DNA from: Oligella ureolytica DSM 18253
Lineage (GTDB): Bacteria; Pseudomonadota; Gammaproteobacteria; Burkholderiales; Burkholderiaceae_B
DNA length: 64,000 bases
Direction of reading: 5' to 3'
Assembly (NCBI RefSeq): GCF_000373745.1
Contig: NZ_KB892279.1
Span: 62,001-126,000 of the forward strand
In this document: positions 35,790 to 44,395 of the stretch, one piece after another
How the letters are laid out: the number at the start of each line of letters is the position of its first letter
Numbering within the stretch: the first letter of the stretch is position 1
Made by a program: the position numbers and the translations under genes
Notes under the pieces: generated by a model
What the model was told of the DNA's origin: nothing
Seen by the model: the letters and a program-made list of their open reading frames with translations, nothing else
Databases searched by the model: none

Positions 35790-36353
35790 CTATTTATCTT
35801 TTTTGATGTCTTTTTTTGTCGCTAATGGATTAAAGACATTAAAAAGCTGTTGTGTTTGACTCTGCATCTGTTCTTGCATATTGAGATAAAGATCCTTGGT
35901 TTGGTCCACATAATTATTCATCATGCGACTCATCATAGGATTTTGCATTGACATTAATTCAGCCCAGGCTTCGGGCTTGAATTGAGTTTGGTACAGTTCC
36001 TCAGATTGCTTACTAAGCTGCTGCTGTATTTCTGTAAAGGCCTGCATATTGTGCTCAAGGTAATTACCCATCACCCCTTGCATCGCATGCCCATAAAAGC
36101 GAATAATTTGTTTGAGAGTATTGGTGCTAAACATAGGTACACCACCACTCTCAAGGTCTAAAATAATTTGCAGCAAGATGCTTCGCGTGATGTCTTCGTT
36201 AGTCTTCGCATCGACGACCGTAAAGCGCTCTGACGCTACCACTAACTCCCTAACATCGGCCAACGTAATATACGAACTGGTCGCCGTATCGTATAAACGA
36301 CGATTAGGATACTTTTTAATTACACGCGAATTATCTTGCTTAACTTCTGACAT
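35790..36353 (-). CDS. phaR: Polyhydroxyalkanoate synthesis repressor PhaR
   Basis: A 187-residue regulator that represses phasin genes and binds PHB granules, so repression lifts as polymer accumulates. The DNA-binding domain begins VIKKYPNRRLYDTATSSYITLADVREL, the family hallmark. The second domain (about 75-120) is followed by a Gln/Met-rich helical tail (about 120-187) that is probably the polymer-binding region. It lies downstream of phaC and phaB on the same strand, 37 bp after phaB. No phasin gene is in the window. Confidence 0.94.
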   Translation of the reverse strand: MSEVKQDNSRVIKKYPNRRLYDTATSSYITLADVRELVVASERFTVVDAKTNEDITRSILLQIILDLESGGVPMFSTNTLKQIIRFYGHAMQGVMGNYLEHNMQAFTEIQQQLSKQSEELYQTQFKPEAWAELMSMQNPMMSRMMNNYVDQTKDLYLNMQEQMQSQTQQLFNVFNPLATKKDIKKDK

Positions 36354-36390
36354 TATTTATTACCAATTCACCAAAAAACTTGATGATATA

Positions 36391-37134
36391 TTAGCCCATG
36401 TGTAGGCCACCGTTAACAGAGAAGTCAGCGCCAGTCGAAAAACCTGACTCATCAGAGGCCAACCAGGCGACAATTGAAGCAATCTCTTCAGGCTCACCTA
36501 AGCGACGTACCGGGATAGTACCGACAATCTGCTCCAAAATCTCAGGACGAATAGCACGTACCATATCTGTACCAATATAACCCGGAGATACTGTATTGAC
36601 AGTCACACCGCGGCTCGCAACCTCTTGGGCTAAAGCCATCGTGAAACCGTGAATACCTGCTTTGGCTGTCGAGTAGTTAGTTTGACCAAACTGACCCTTT
36701 TGACCATTAACAGAACTGATATTGATGATGCGTCCCCAGCGCTGCTCATACATATGCTCAATAACCTGCTTAGTTACATTAAACAAGCTATTAAGGTTTG
36801 TATCCATCACCGCTGACCAATCTTCAACCGACATTTTACGGAAAACACCATCACGAGTAATCCCGGCGTTATTGACTAACACATCAATAGGACCGATTTC
36901 TTCGCGAACCTTTTCAAATGCAACAACGGTCGACTCCCAATCAGCAACGTTACCGGCTGAAGCATGAAACTCATAGCCTTCTGCTTTTTGCTCATCTAGC
37001 CATTTTTGATAGTTACGAGTAGGACCGCAACCTGCGACAACGGTAAATCCATCATCAGCCAAACGACGACAAATAGCTGTTCCTATACCGCCCATACCGC
37101 CCGTAACATAGGCAACTTTTTTTGCTGAGTTCAT
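36391..37134 (-). CDS. phaB: Acetoacetyl-CoA reductase
   Basis: A 247-residue short-chain dehydrogenase that reduces acetoacetyl-CoA to (R)-3-hydroxybutyryl-CoA with NADPH. The TGGMGGIGTAICRRL cofactor motif, NNAGITRD, and catalytic Ser and YxxxK in ISSVNGQKGQFGQTNYSTAKAG are intact; the GQFGQTNYSTAK segment is typical of PhaB. The AAGGAG ribosome site is strong. It follows phaC, separated by 189 bp. The beta-ketothiolase phaA is not in this cluster. Confidence 0.94.
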   Translation of the reverse strand: MNSAKKVAYVTGGMGGIGTAICRRLADDGFTVVAGCGPTRNYQKWLDEQKAEGYEFHASAGNVADWESTVVAFEKVREEIGPIDVLVNNAGITRDGVFRKMSVEDWSAVMDTNLNSLFNVTKQVIEHMYEQRWGRIINISSVNGQKGQFGQTNYSTAKAGIHGFTMALAQEVASRGVTVNTVSPGYIGTDMVRAIRPEILEQIVGTIPVRRLGEPEEIASIVAWLASDESGFSTGADFSVNGGLHMG

Positions 37135-37323
37135 AAGCCACTCTCCTTTAGATTTTAATGACTTTAGTTATAAATGTAACTGTATGGTATCAATTTGTCT
37201 ATCAGGTAAAACCTAATATAAAAGCTTACAAAACACTGACTGTATTAGATACCAATGCAGCTGAAAGAAAATTAATTCAAAGCAATTAGGATGAAACTAA
37301 ACTGAAATTAAGCGTTTGCTTAA

Positions 37324-38973
37324 TCAATCTAATGCTTTTACTTTGACGTAGCGCCCCGGCGCTTCCTCAATCACAGGGTACGTTCTGCTACCCATGTTTT
37401 TACGAGGACGGATTTTTTTGCCTCCTTGTTGCTCTAGCCATTCTGCCCAGACCGGCCACCAGCTACCGGGCTTTTCCTCGGCCCCTGCAAGCCAATCACC
37501 GGCGCTTTGTGTACGATCAATGTCATCAGTTTGACTTTCATTAACCCAATAATTGCGACGATTTTTTTGCGGTGGATTAATGACCCCGGCAATATGTCCG
37601 GAAGCTCCCAACACATAACGGACCGGACCAGGTAAGAGCTTGGCTGACTCAAAGCCTGATTCCCACGGCACAATATGGTCCGCAATGGATGAGTAAACAA
37701 AAGAAGGGATGTTGATACGACCAAAGTTGATCTTCTCACCGCAGACGCTGATATGATCCGGCTTAGCTAAGTTATTTTCTAAGTACGTATTGCGCAAATA
37801 CCATGCGTAGAAAGGTCCCGGTAAGTTGGTACTGTCGGCATTCCAAAAAAGAATATTGAAAGCGCTTGGTGCTTCACCCTTGAAGTAATGGCTCACCACG
37901 TAGTTCCAAACTAATTCATTAGGTCTTAACCAAGAGAACGTGCTGTTAAGCATATTCGCAGTCGCTAAACCGCTTTTACCCAGTTGTAGATCGTTTCTGA
38001 GTACCATCCCCTCGTCGATAAAGACATCCATCACGCCGGTTTCGGTAAAATCCAGGAAGGTGGTTAATAACGTGAGTGATTTGACATTGTCAATGCCACG
38101 GGCTTTTTGTATCGCCACTGCAGTTGCGGACATCGTGCCGCCAACACAGAAAGCTGCCAAGTTAAGCTGCTCTTTACCGCTGATTTCATGAACAATATTC
38201 ATCGCCTGAATGATGCCGTCTTCGATGTAATCATCCCACGTCGCTTCCAAAATACCATCCTTATCATCTGGTAAAGGATTACGCCATGAAATTAGATAGG
38301 TGTTGTGGCCTTGCTCAACCAAATACTGAACCATTGATTGATCTTCTTGCAGATCCATAATGTAGTATTTATTAATGCAAGGCGGCACAACCAGCAACGG
38401 AGTTTCAAATACCTGATCAGCCGTTGGCTGGTATTGAATTAACTGAAACAGCTTATTTTCAAAAACAACTGAGCCTTTTGTCGTTGCGATATTTTCACCA
38501 ATTTGAAAAGCCGTTTCATCAGTCTGCGTCATGCGTCCCTTGCGCATATCAGCTAACCAGTTCTTCATGCCTTTTTGCAACGACTCACCGGAAGTCTCTT
38601 GGAGTACCTTAAGCGCTTCAGCATTAAGTGCAAAGAAATTAGATGGGGCAACGGCGGCTAACCATTGCTCAACGGAAAATTGCAGACGGTTTTGTAGCTT
38701 TTCCGGCAAATCAAATTGCGTAGCCATCTTTTCTACTGTCTCTGACGACAAGGCATACAAATGAGCTAACAGATGTAGCTGAGTATTTTCACGCCATGAT
38801 TCATTGCTAAAACGACGATCTTTAAGTGCAGGCAGTTCACCCTCTTGGCTGAGTTTGATTAACTCCTGATACTTACTTAAAAAATCTGTTTTTAACACCT
38901 TCCAATCACTTGAGCTAGTCAACTCCTTCCATGAAGCAAGCCATGGATTGTTATTTAAATCAAACTGCTGCAT
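37324..38973 (-). CDS. phaC: Class I poly(3-hydroxyalkanoate) synthase
   Basis: A 549-residue polymerase that joins (R)-3-hydroxybutyryl-CoA into PHB on granules. The alpha/beta-hydrolase C-terminal domain has the catalytic triad Cys276, Asp432 (IADHIVPWES) and His460 (GASGHIAGVINPP). The lipase-like box reads AFCVGG, so the customary Gly before X-Cys is Ala. I use ATG 38973, which has GGGAG 7-8 bases upstream; one in-frame TTG precedes it. First gene of phaC-phaB-phaR. The 270 bp upstream hold AT-rich promoter-like sequence but no clear operator. Confidence 0.95.
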   Translation of the reverse strand: MQQFDLNNNPWLASWKELTSSSDWKVLKTDFLSKYQELIKLSQEGELPALKDRRFSNESWRENTQLHLLAHLYALSSETVEKMATQFDLPEKLQNRLQFSVEQWLAAVAPSNFFALNAEALKVLQETSGESLQKGMKNWLADMRKGRMTQTDETAFQIGENIATTKGSVVFENKLFQLIQYQPTADQVFETPLLVVPPCINKYYIMDLQEDQSMVQYLVEQGHNTYLISWRNPLPDDKDGILEATWDDYIEDGIIQAMNIVHEISGKEQLNLAAFCVGGTMSATAVAIQKARGIDNVKSLTLLTTFLDFTETGVMDVFIDEGMVLRNDLQLGKSGLATANMLNSTFSWLRPNELVWNYVVSHYFKGEAPSAFNILFWNADSTNLPGPFYAWYLRNTYLENNLAKPDHISVCGEKINFGRINIPSFVYSSIADHIVPWESGFESAKLLPGPVRYVLGASGHIAGVINPPQKNRRNYWVNESQTDDIDRTQSAGDWLAGAEEKPGSWWPVWAEWLEQQGGKKIRPRKNMGSRTYPVIEEAPGRYVKVKALD

Positions 38974-39245
38974 CAATTATCTCCCTTTGATCCTCTGTCG
39001 GCCTTTTCAGTTTATCGGCGCGCACATACAATTCCTAAGAATTCCATCTGTCACATCATGGTATTATTTCATTATAATATAAAAGTGTTACATTTTTGTG
39101 CAAATAATCTGCCTAGGCAACTATCATTATAAAAGATTTAACAATTCTTACTTTTACTTATTTACACTATCTATCAAACTAACATACCGAACTGATAAAC
39201 ACTAATACCTACTTTGCTATAGTATTATTCAAGTTTGGTATATCT

Positions 39246-40091
39246 CTATTTGAGGTAGGCCACTGTCGCTAAGCGCCCTGTGTTAGGGTTACGGCGGTAG
39301 GAATAGAACCAATCAGCGAGCGAATAGCTGCAAAGCCCTGAAAAATATATTTGGCAATTCTCATCGACTTTCCCGACAACTTTCAAACGGCAAAGTTTGT
39401 GATTCGCAATAGCCACTAAATTTGCCAAGTATTTGTCTGTGTGATCTTTTTTAATGGTAAAAAAGCGCTCATAGGCGGGGTTTGATTCGATAAACGCTGC
39501 TCGTACCTCTGCCCCTACTTCAAATACAGCAGCCCCAATCGATGGACCAATCCAGGCATAACAAATAGCACCGGCATATTTGTTCAGCATCGCCTCAATC
39601 GTATTTTCGATCACCCCAAGTAACAAACTACGCCACCCGGCATGAACCACACCTAAGACTTTGGCATCAGCACCCAACAAAACAATGGGCATACAATCCG
39701 CTGTTTGCACGACTAAAGTACGACCGATTTTTGTTGTAATCGAGGCATCAGCAATCGCAAGATCATCACCCACTTGCCAATTGTCCGCATCAAAAACTGA
39801 GCTCCCATGAACCTGTGAAATCCATACCGGCTCTGATGGCAGCCTTGACCTAAGATGAGCTCGATTAGCCAACACCAAGCTGCTCTCTGCCCCTGTTGAT
39901 AAGCCTAAATTAAACCCGGCCTCAGTAAAGGCATCCTCATCACCGGAAGTCGAAGTGACATCCTTTCTGCCGCTTTTTGCTGTCGTTGTAAAATAATTCA
40001 GACCGGGAAAGGTCGGCCCGCTGATAATCGGTAATGTTTGGAGTTCATCATAAACGGCAAAGGGTTTAGGGGTTTGTTGCAGAACACTCAT
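39246..40091 (-). CDS. pgeF: Peptidoglycan editing factor PgeF (YfiH family)
   Basis: A 281-residue multicopper-oxidase-fold protein. The family is known to clear mis-incorporated L-Ser in muropeptide precursors and to act on purine nucleosides. Zinc ligands are seen in QVHGSSV, QTADCMPIVL and VVHAGWRSL, and a C-terminal SYRRNPNTGRLATVAYL matches. I choose ATG 40091 because GGAG lies 9 bases upstream; the upstream in-frame ATG (40100) abuts that site. It follows rluD by 25 bp, the common rluD-pgeF order downstream of the divergent bamD. Confidence 0.9.
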   Translation of the reverse strand: MSVLQQTPKPFAVYDELQTLPIISGPTFPGLNYFTTTAKSGRKDVTSTSGDEDAFTEAGFNLGLSTGAESSLVLANRAHLRSRLPSEPVWISQVHGSSVFDADNWQVGDDLAIADASITTKIGRTLVVQTADCMPIVLLGADAKVLGVVHAGWRSLLLGVIENTIEAMLNKYAGAICYAWIGPSIGAAVFEVGAEVRAAFIESNPAYERFFTIKKDHTDKYLANLVAIANHKLCRLKVVGKVDENCQIYFSGLCSYSLADWFYSYRRNPNTGRLATVAYLK

Positions 40092-40116
40092 CAGACTCAT
40101 CTCCAAGTTTTAAATA

Positions 40117-41088
40117 TTAGGACCAATTAATAGCATCAACGACACCTTGCATGTCTTCCGGTATAGGAGCGACAAACTGCTGCTCACTACCATCAGCAGG
40201 GTCAATAAAAGAAAGGCTTTGAGCATGCAACATTTGTCGAGTTGCACCTACCCAAGTAGGCCCTCCGTAAATACTGTCACCAATAAGCGGGTGACCCAGA
40301 CTGGCTAAATGCACCCGAATCTGATGCGTTCTGCCTGTTTCCAAGCGACACTCAACAAGACTGACTGAATGATGATCCCACTGGCCTCTGGCCTCACATC
40401 GATAGTGTGTTCGTGCCTCTTTGGCAGCAATTGGTGCGTCTGTGGACATACGTACAGCAACCCGTCTATCGCGCCCAATCGCCGCATCAATCACTCCCTT
40501 ATCTCCTACATGCCCTTTTGCTAACGCCACATACTGACGACCCACGGAACGCTCCTGAAGTTGTCGCACGAGATGTGTTTGAGAAATTTCTGTTCGGGCA
40601 ATCATTAATAAGCCTGAGGTATCCTTATCTAAACGATGCACAATCCCCGCACGTGGTATCTGTGCCAATTCAGGAAAATGATATAAGAGACCATTGAGTA
40701 AAGTACCACCCCAATTACCTGCCCCCGGATGGGTCACCATGCCTGCCGCTTTATTAACAATAATAAAATGCTCGGTCGCTGTGACTATCTCTAAATCCAT
40801 CGCCTCCGGACTAAATGCAGTCTGCTCTTGTGAAGGTTGTGGTTGCACCCAAATCCTATCCCCGGCTCGTATCGTCTGACGAACCTTAGCTTCTTGATCA
40901 TTGACCTTAACCCAACCATCTGCAATCCAATGCTGCAAGCGCCCACGCGAATGCTCCGGCAATAGCGTCGCCAGCACCTTGTCCAAACGCTCACTGCTAA
41001 AACTCAGTGGCATTTCGAACTCTTGCTCTTCCCATTCTGTCGAGCTTTCATCAAACCCTTCAATTGATTCAATGGATTTATCGTTCAT
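40117..41088 (-). CDS. rluD: 23S rRNA pseudouridine(1911/1915/1917) synthase
   Basis: A 323-residue RluA-family enzyme that modifies helix 69 of 23S rRNA. An acidic N-terminal extension (1-27) precedes an S4 RNA-binding domain (about 30-90) and the catalytic domain with Asp154 in HRLDKDTSGLL. The C-terminal GRTHQIRVHLASLGHPLIGDSIYG motif is complete. It diverges from bamD across a 181-bp promoter region, as in many betaproteobacteria. Confidence 0.93.
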   Translation of the reverse strand: MNDKSIESIEGFDESSTEWEEQEFEMPLSFSSERLDKVLATLLPEHSRGRLQHWIADGWVKVNDQEAKVRQTIRAGDRIWVQPQPSQEQTAFSPEAMDLEIVTATEHFIIVNKAAGMVTHPGAGNWGGTLLNGLLYHFPELAQIPRAGIVHRLDKDTSGLLMIARTEISQTHLVRQLQERSVGRQYVALAKGHVGDKGVIDAAIGRDRRVAVRMSTDAPIAAKEARTHYRCEARGQWDHHSVSLVECRLETGRTHQIRVHLASLGHPLIGDSIYGGPTWVGATRQMLHAQSLSFIDPADGSEQQFVAPIPEDMQGVVDAINWS

Positions 41089-41269
41089 TTAACTCTCTTT
41101 ATAATTGACGATGTGTAGATTTTTTTGATTAACACTAAAATAATCACTTTGATTTTTCAATGATAATCAGCAACTGTTGCTATGCAATGCAAAAAGGCTG
41201 TTATCATTATCTGTATTTATTAGAATAATGCATAATATCACGCAAGCATTCTCATTTTAAATTGACCAT

Positions 41270-42094
41270 ATGCAGAAAAAAACCTTAAAGTCCCTTATGC
41301 TAATTCTCGGTGTTAGCTTACTGGCAGCATGCACTAGCACCCAAGATAAAATTAACGATGAGACACTCGGCTGGTCGGCACCTCAACTCTATGAGGAAGC
41401 TCGTGACAATGTCCGTAGTAGAAACTGGAGCACAGCCAGTACCTACCTACATACGCTTAGCACGCGTTTCCCATATTCCAGCCATGCACAGCAGGCGATG
41501 ATCGATGAGGCGTATGTTTTATGGCGTGATGATGAGCCGGAGCAGGCCTTAGTGGTTATTGATCGTTTTAACCGTCTGTATCCTAATCACCCTCACGCAG
41601 ACTACATGCTTTATCTCAAGGGGTTAATTACGTTTACCCCTCCGAGCGCTTTTCTAAGCAGATACACGGGTCAGGATCCGAGTGAACGAGACCCTAAGGG
41701 CCTGCGTGAATCCTATGAGGCATTTAGTCAATTAGTTGAGCGTTATCCGCAAAGTCGTTATGCCGAAGACTCTCAGCTACGCCTTAACTGGCTAGTTAAT
41801 ACCATTGCCGAAAATGAGGTTAACGTCGCTCAATACTATTATGAGCGTTATGGCTATGTAGCAGCAATTAATCGTGCCCAAGTTGTATTGCGCGACTTCT
41901 CCGGAGTGAGTGCCACCGAACGCGCTTTATACATCATGATGAAGTCATATGAAGCGCTCGGCTTACAGGATCAGGCTAGCGATGCAGAGCGTGTCTTTAT
42001 GCAAAACTACCCTAACTCCGAGTATCTTACCAATGGTTTAAACAAAGACGGTAAGTGGTATGACTTTGTGAAACCATCAAGTTGGTTCAACTAG
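41270..42094 (+). CDS. bamD: Outer membrane assembly lipoprotein BamD
   Basis: A 274-residue essential component of the BAM complex that binds BamA and substrate outer-membrane proteins. A lipoprotein signal peptide ends in LLAAC with Cys21. The rest is TPR-like helices, with YEEARDNVRSRNWSTASTYLHTL, DRFNRLYPNHPHADYMLYLKG and the FSQLVERYPQSRYAEDS repeat typical of BamD. It is monocistronic and followed by a strong terminator. It functionally pairs with surA and lptD in this window. Confidence 0.95.
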   Translation: MQKKTLKSLMLILGVSLLAACTSTQDKINDETLGWSAPQLYEEARDNVRSRNWSTASTYLHTLSTRFPYSSHAQQAMIDEAYVLWRDDEPEQALVVIDRFNRLYPNHPHADYMLYLKGLITFTPPSAFLSRYTGQDPSERDPKGLRESYEAFSQLVERYPQSRYAEDSQLRLNWLVNTIAENEVNVAQYYYERYGYVAAINRAQVVLRDFSGVSATERALYIMMKSYEALGLQDQASDAERVFMQNYPNSEYLTNGLNKDGKWYDFVKPSSWFN

Positions 42095-42112
42095 TAGCGC
42101 TCGATTGCTAAT

Positions 42113-42145
42113 AGGCTTAGTTTTTTAACTAAGCCTTTATTTTTT
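42113..42145 (+). terminator. Terminator of bamD
   Basis: A 10-bp stem AGGCTTAGTT/AACTAAGCCT (42113-42122, 42127-42136) has a TTTT loop and is followed by a T-rich tail overlapping the last codons of the convergent dinG gene. Confidence 0.9.
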
Positions 42146-44254
42146 GTGGTTAGCTAAGTACGTCAAAAACTGTAAGGCATCTGCCGGTTCACGTGTTCGA
42201 TAAAAATTGGGCAAACCCTTCCACAATCTTTTGCCATAGCCCTTTTCTACTAAGCGTACATCACCAATCACCAACACACCGGCATCATTTTCACTACGGA
42301 TAAGACGCCCCGCTCCTTGCTTCAAGGTAATGGCAGCGTGAGGAATTTGGATTTCAAAAAAGGGGCTGCCTCCTCGCTCCTCACAATCCTTGATACGTGC
42401 ATCAAGGACCGGATCATCGGGAGACATAAAAGGAATCTTATCGATAGCTACCAAGGTTAGTAAATCACCCGGGAAATCCACTCCCTCCCAAAAACTGGCA
42501 CTGCCGATGAGAATCGCATTACCCTCTTCACGAAACCTGTCCATTAGATAAGCACGAGAATTCTCGCCCTGCTTGAGCAATGGTCGATCGATATTTTCTT
42601 TATCCAGTCGCTCTAAGAATTTTTCAGCAAAATCATCTACCGCTCTTAGGGAAGTACATAAAATAAGTACACCGCCATGAGTGGCTTTAATGAGGGGTAT
42701 TAACACATCAATAAACTTATCTCTAAATGAGAAATCATCAGGTAATGGCAGCTTCGGTATCAGCATAATCGTATTATCTTGATACTCAAAAGGCGAGTCC
42801 CAAACCTTTTCAACAGCGTCATACAAGCCCAGGTTTTTTGTAAAATGATCAAAATTGCCATTGACTGACAGCGTGGCGGAAGTAAATACCCATGCCTGAT
42901 CCGAACGTCTAAATTTACCGAAATGACGTACGCTGAGCGGAGCCCGTTGTAATTGAAAGGCATGCTGGGTTAGGTTAATCCAGCATACATACGGTGTCTC
43001 CTTAAACTCAGTCACCGTGTTAATTTCTTCTTCCATCTCCTTAGCGACTAACACGCTGAGGCTATCCGATGGTTGAGCCTGCTGATCTTCTTTAGGATCT
43101 ACCTTGGCTTGGGTCGATTCTTTATCACTCGCTTGTACGTCAGAATCCGACGCACTATCTTGCTTGTGGCTACGAGACCAGCGCATCAGCGTATCATAAA
43201 TTGTCGCCCCTTCGCGGGTCGCTGCTTGAAGGTCCGGATGCTTTTCCTGATACTTTAATAAGGCTTTTACCACCCGTTGGATTGCATCGGTCAACTCATC
43301 AAAACGCCCCATCACCCGATCGTAATTAGGTAAATTTTGTACCAAGGACTGTTGATTTTGCATCTCTTCAAGTGGCTTTAATTGCAGGCGAAACTCCAGC
43401 AAGGCACTATTCACCGCTTGCAGCAATGCTTCGACTTCCTTGCTCACGCCCTTAAGCTGCAAACGCACTACTGCTAAGCTTCGGCGCTCCCAATCCGAAA
43501 TTTTTTGACCACTAATTTGTTCACCTAAAAAACGGGTTGCATAGTCAGGTAGTTGATGTGCCTCATCAAAGACCACGGCATCAGCTCCCGGCAACAAATC
43601 AAAAATACCCTCTTGTCTCAACGCCATATCGGCTAAAAACAAAGCGTGATTAATCACGACAACATCGGCTTCTTGAGCACGAGCGCGGGCCTTGTTAGTA
43701 AAGCACTCCTCAAAAAACTGACAATCTGATCCTAAGCAATTGTCAGCAGTCGACGTCACGCGATGCCAAATATCCGCATTTTCAGGTACCGCAGTACAAT
43801 CCGCCTTATCACCCGTAGAGGTAGCGTCGGTAAAGCGGCGAATCGCCTGCAATTGAGGGGCCTCACTTTTAGAGCGTAAACCGGTCTCTGAATCCTCAAG
43901 TTCTTTTAGATAGTGATGACACACATAATTGGAGCGTCCTTTAAGCACCGACACCAACGCCGGTATGCCCATCGCTTTACAGACCTGTGGCACATCCTTA
44001 TTAAAAATTTGATCTTGTAGATTACGGGTACCCGTAGAGATGATCACCTTACCCGGCGCCAGTAATGCAGGTACTAAATAAGCCCATGTTTTGCCCGTAC
44101 CTGTACCGGCCTCAGCCACCAAAATACTTTTTTTGCTAAAGGTGTCTTCAATCGCCTGTGCCAATTCGGTTTGCGCATTGCGCTTGGTAAACGTAGACAC
44201 TGCTCCGGCAAAAGGACCATCATCAGAAAAAAACCGACTTACATTAAAACTCAA
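42137..44254 (-). CDS. dinG: DinG/YoaA-family ATP-dependent DNA helicase
   Basis: A 705-residue superfamily 2 XPD-like 5'-3' helicase for replication-associated repair. Walker A AGTGTGKT is at 49-56 and the DEAH box at 230-233. Four cysteines (112, 173, 178, 184) sit where the 4Fe-4S cluster of the family binds. The C-terminal motifs GSASFWEGVDFPGD and QGAGRLIRSENDAG are intact. A hydrophilic insert (about 362-399) rich in Ser/Asp/Gln/Lys looks disordered. Translation probably starts at TTG 44254 with AGGAAG upstream; no early ATG exists. YoaA rather than DinG proper is possible. Confidence 0.9.
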   Translation of the reverse strand: MSFNVSRFFSDDGPFAGAVSTFTKRNAQTELAQAIEDTFSKKSILVAEAGTGTGKTWAYLVPALLAPGKVIISTGTRNLQDQIFNKDVPQVCKAMGIPALVSVLKGRSNYVCHHYLKELEDSETGLRSKSEAPQLQAIRRFTDATSTGDKADCTAVPENADIWHRVTSTADNCLGSDCQFFEECFTNKARARAQEADVVVINHALFLADMALRQEGIFDLLPGADAVVFDEAHQLPDYATRFLGEQISGQKISDWERRSLAVVRLQLKGVSKEVEALLQAVNSALLEFRLQLKPLEEMQNQQSLVQNLPNYDRVMGRFDELTDAIQRVVKALLKYQEKHPDLQAATREGATIYDTLMRWSRSHKQDSASDSDVQASDKESTQAKVDPKEDQQAQPSDSLSVLVAKEMEEEINTVTEFKETPYVCWINLTQHAFQLQRAPLSVRHFGKFRRSDQAWVFTSATLSVNGNFDHFTKNLGLYDAVEKVWDSPFEYQDNTIMLIPKLPLPDDFSFRDKFIDVLIPLIKATHGGVLILCTSLRAVDDFAEKFLERLDKENIDRPLLKQGENSRAYLMDRFREEGNAILIGSASFWEGVDFPGDLLTLVAIDKIPFMSPDDPVLDARIKDCEERGGSPFFEIQIPHAAITLKQGAGRLIRSENDAGVLVIGDVRLVEKGYGKRLWKGLPNFYRTREPADALQFLTYLANHKK

Positions 44255-44395
44255 AGGAACTTCCTAAAGGGTGATTAGAACAAATTATTCTTATATTGAC
44301 ACAAGCAATTGTAGCAATCCTGCTTGATGAATATATTTGGCTACCTAATTATGGCAAAATGACTAGCTTTACTAAATTAAATACTTGAGAGTGAA

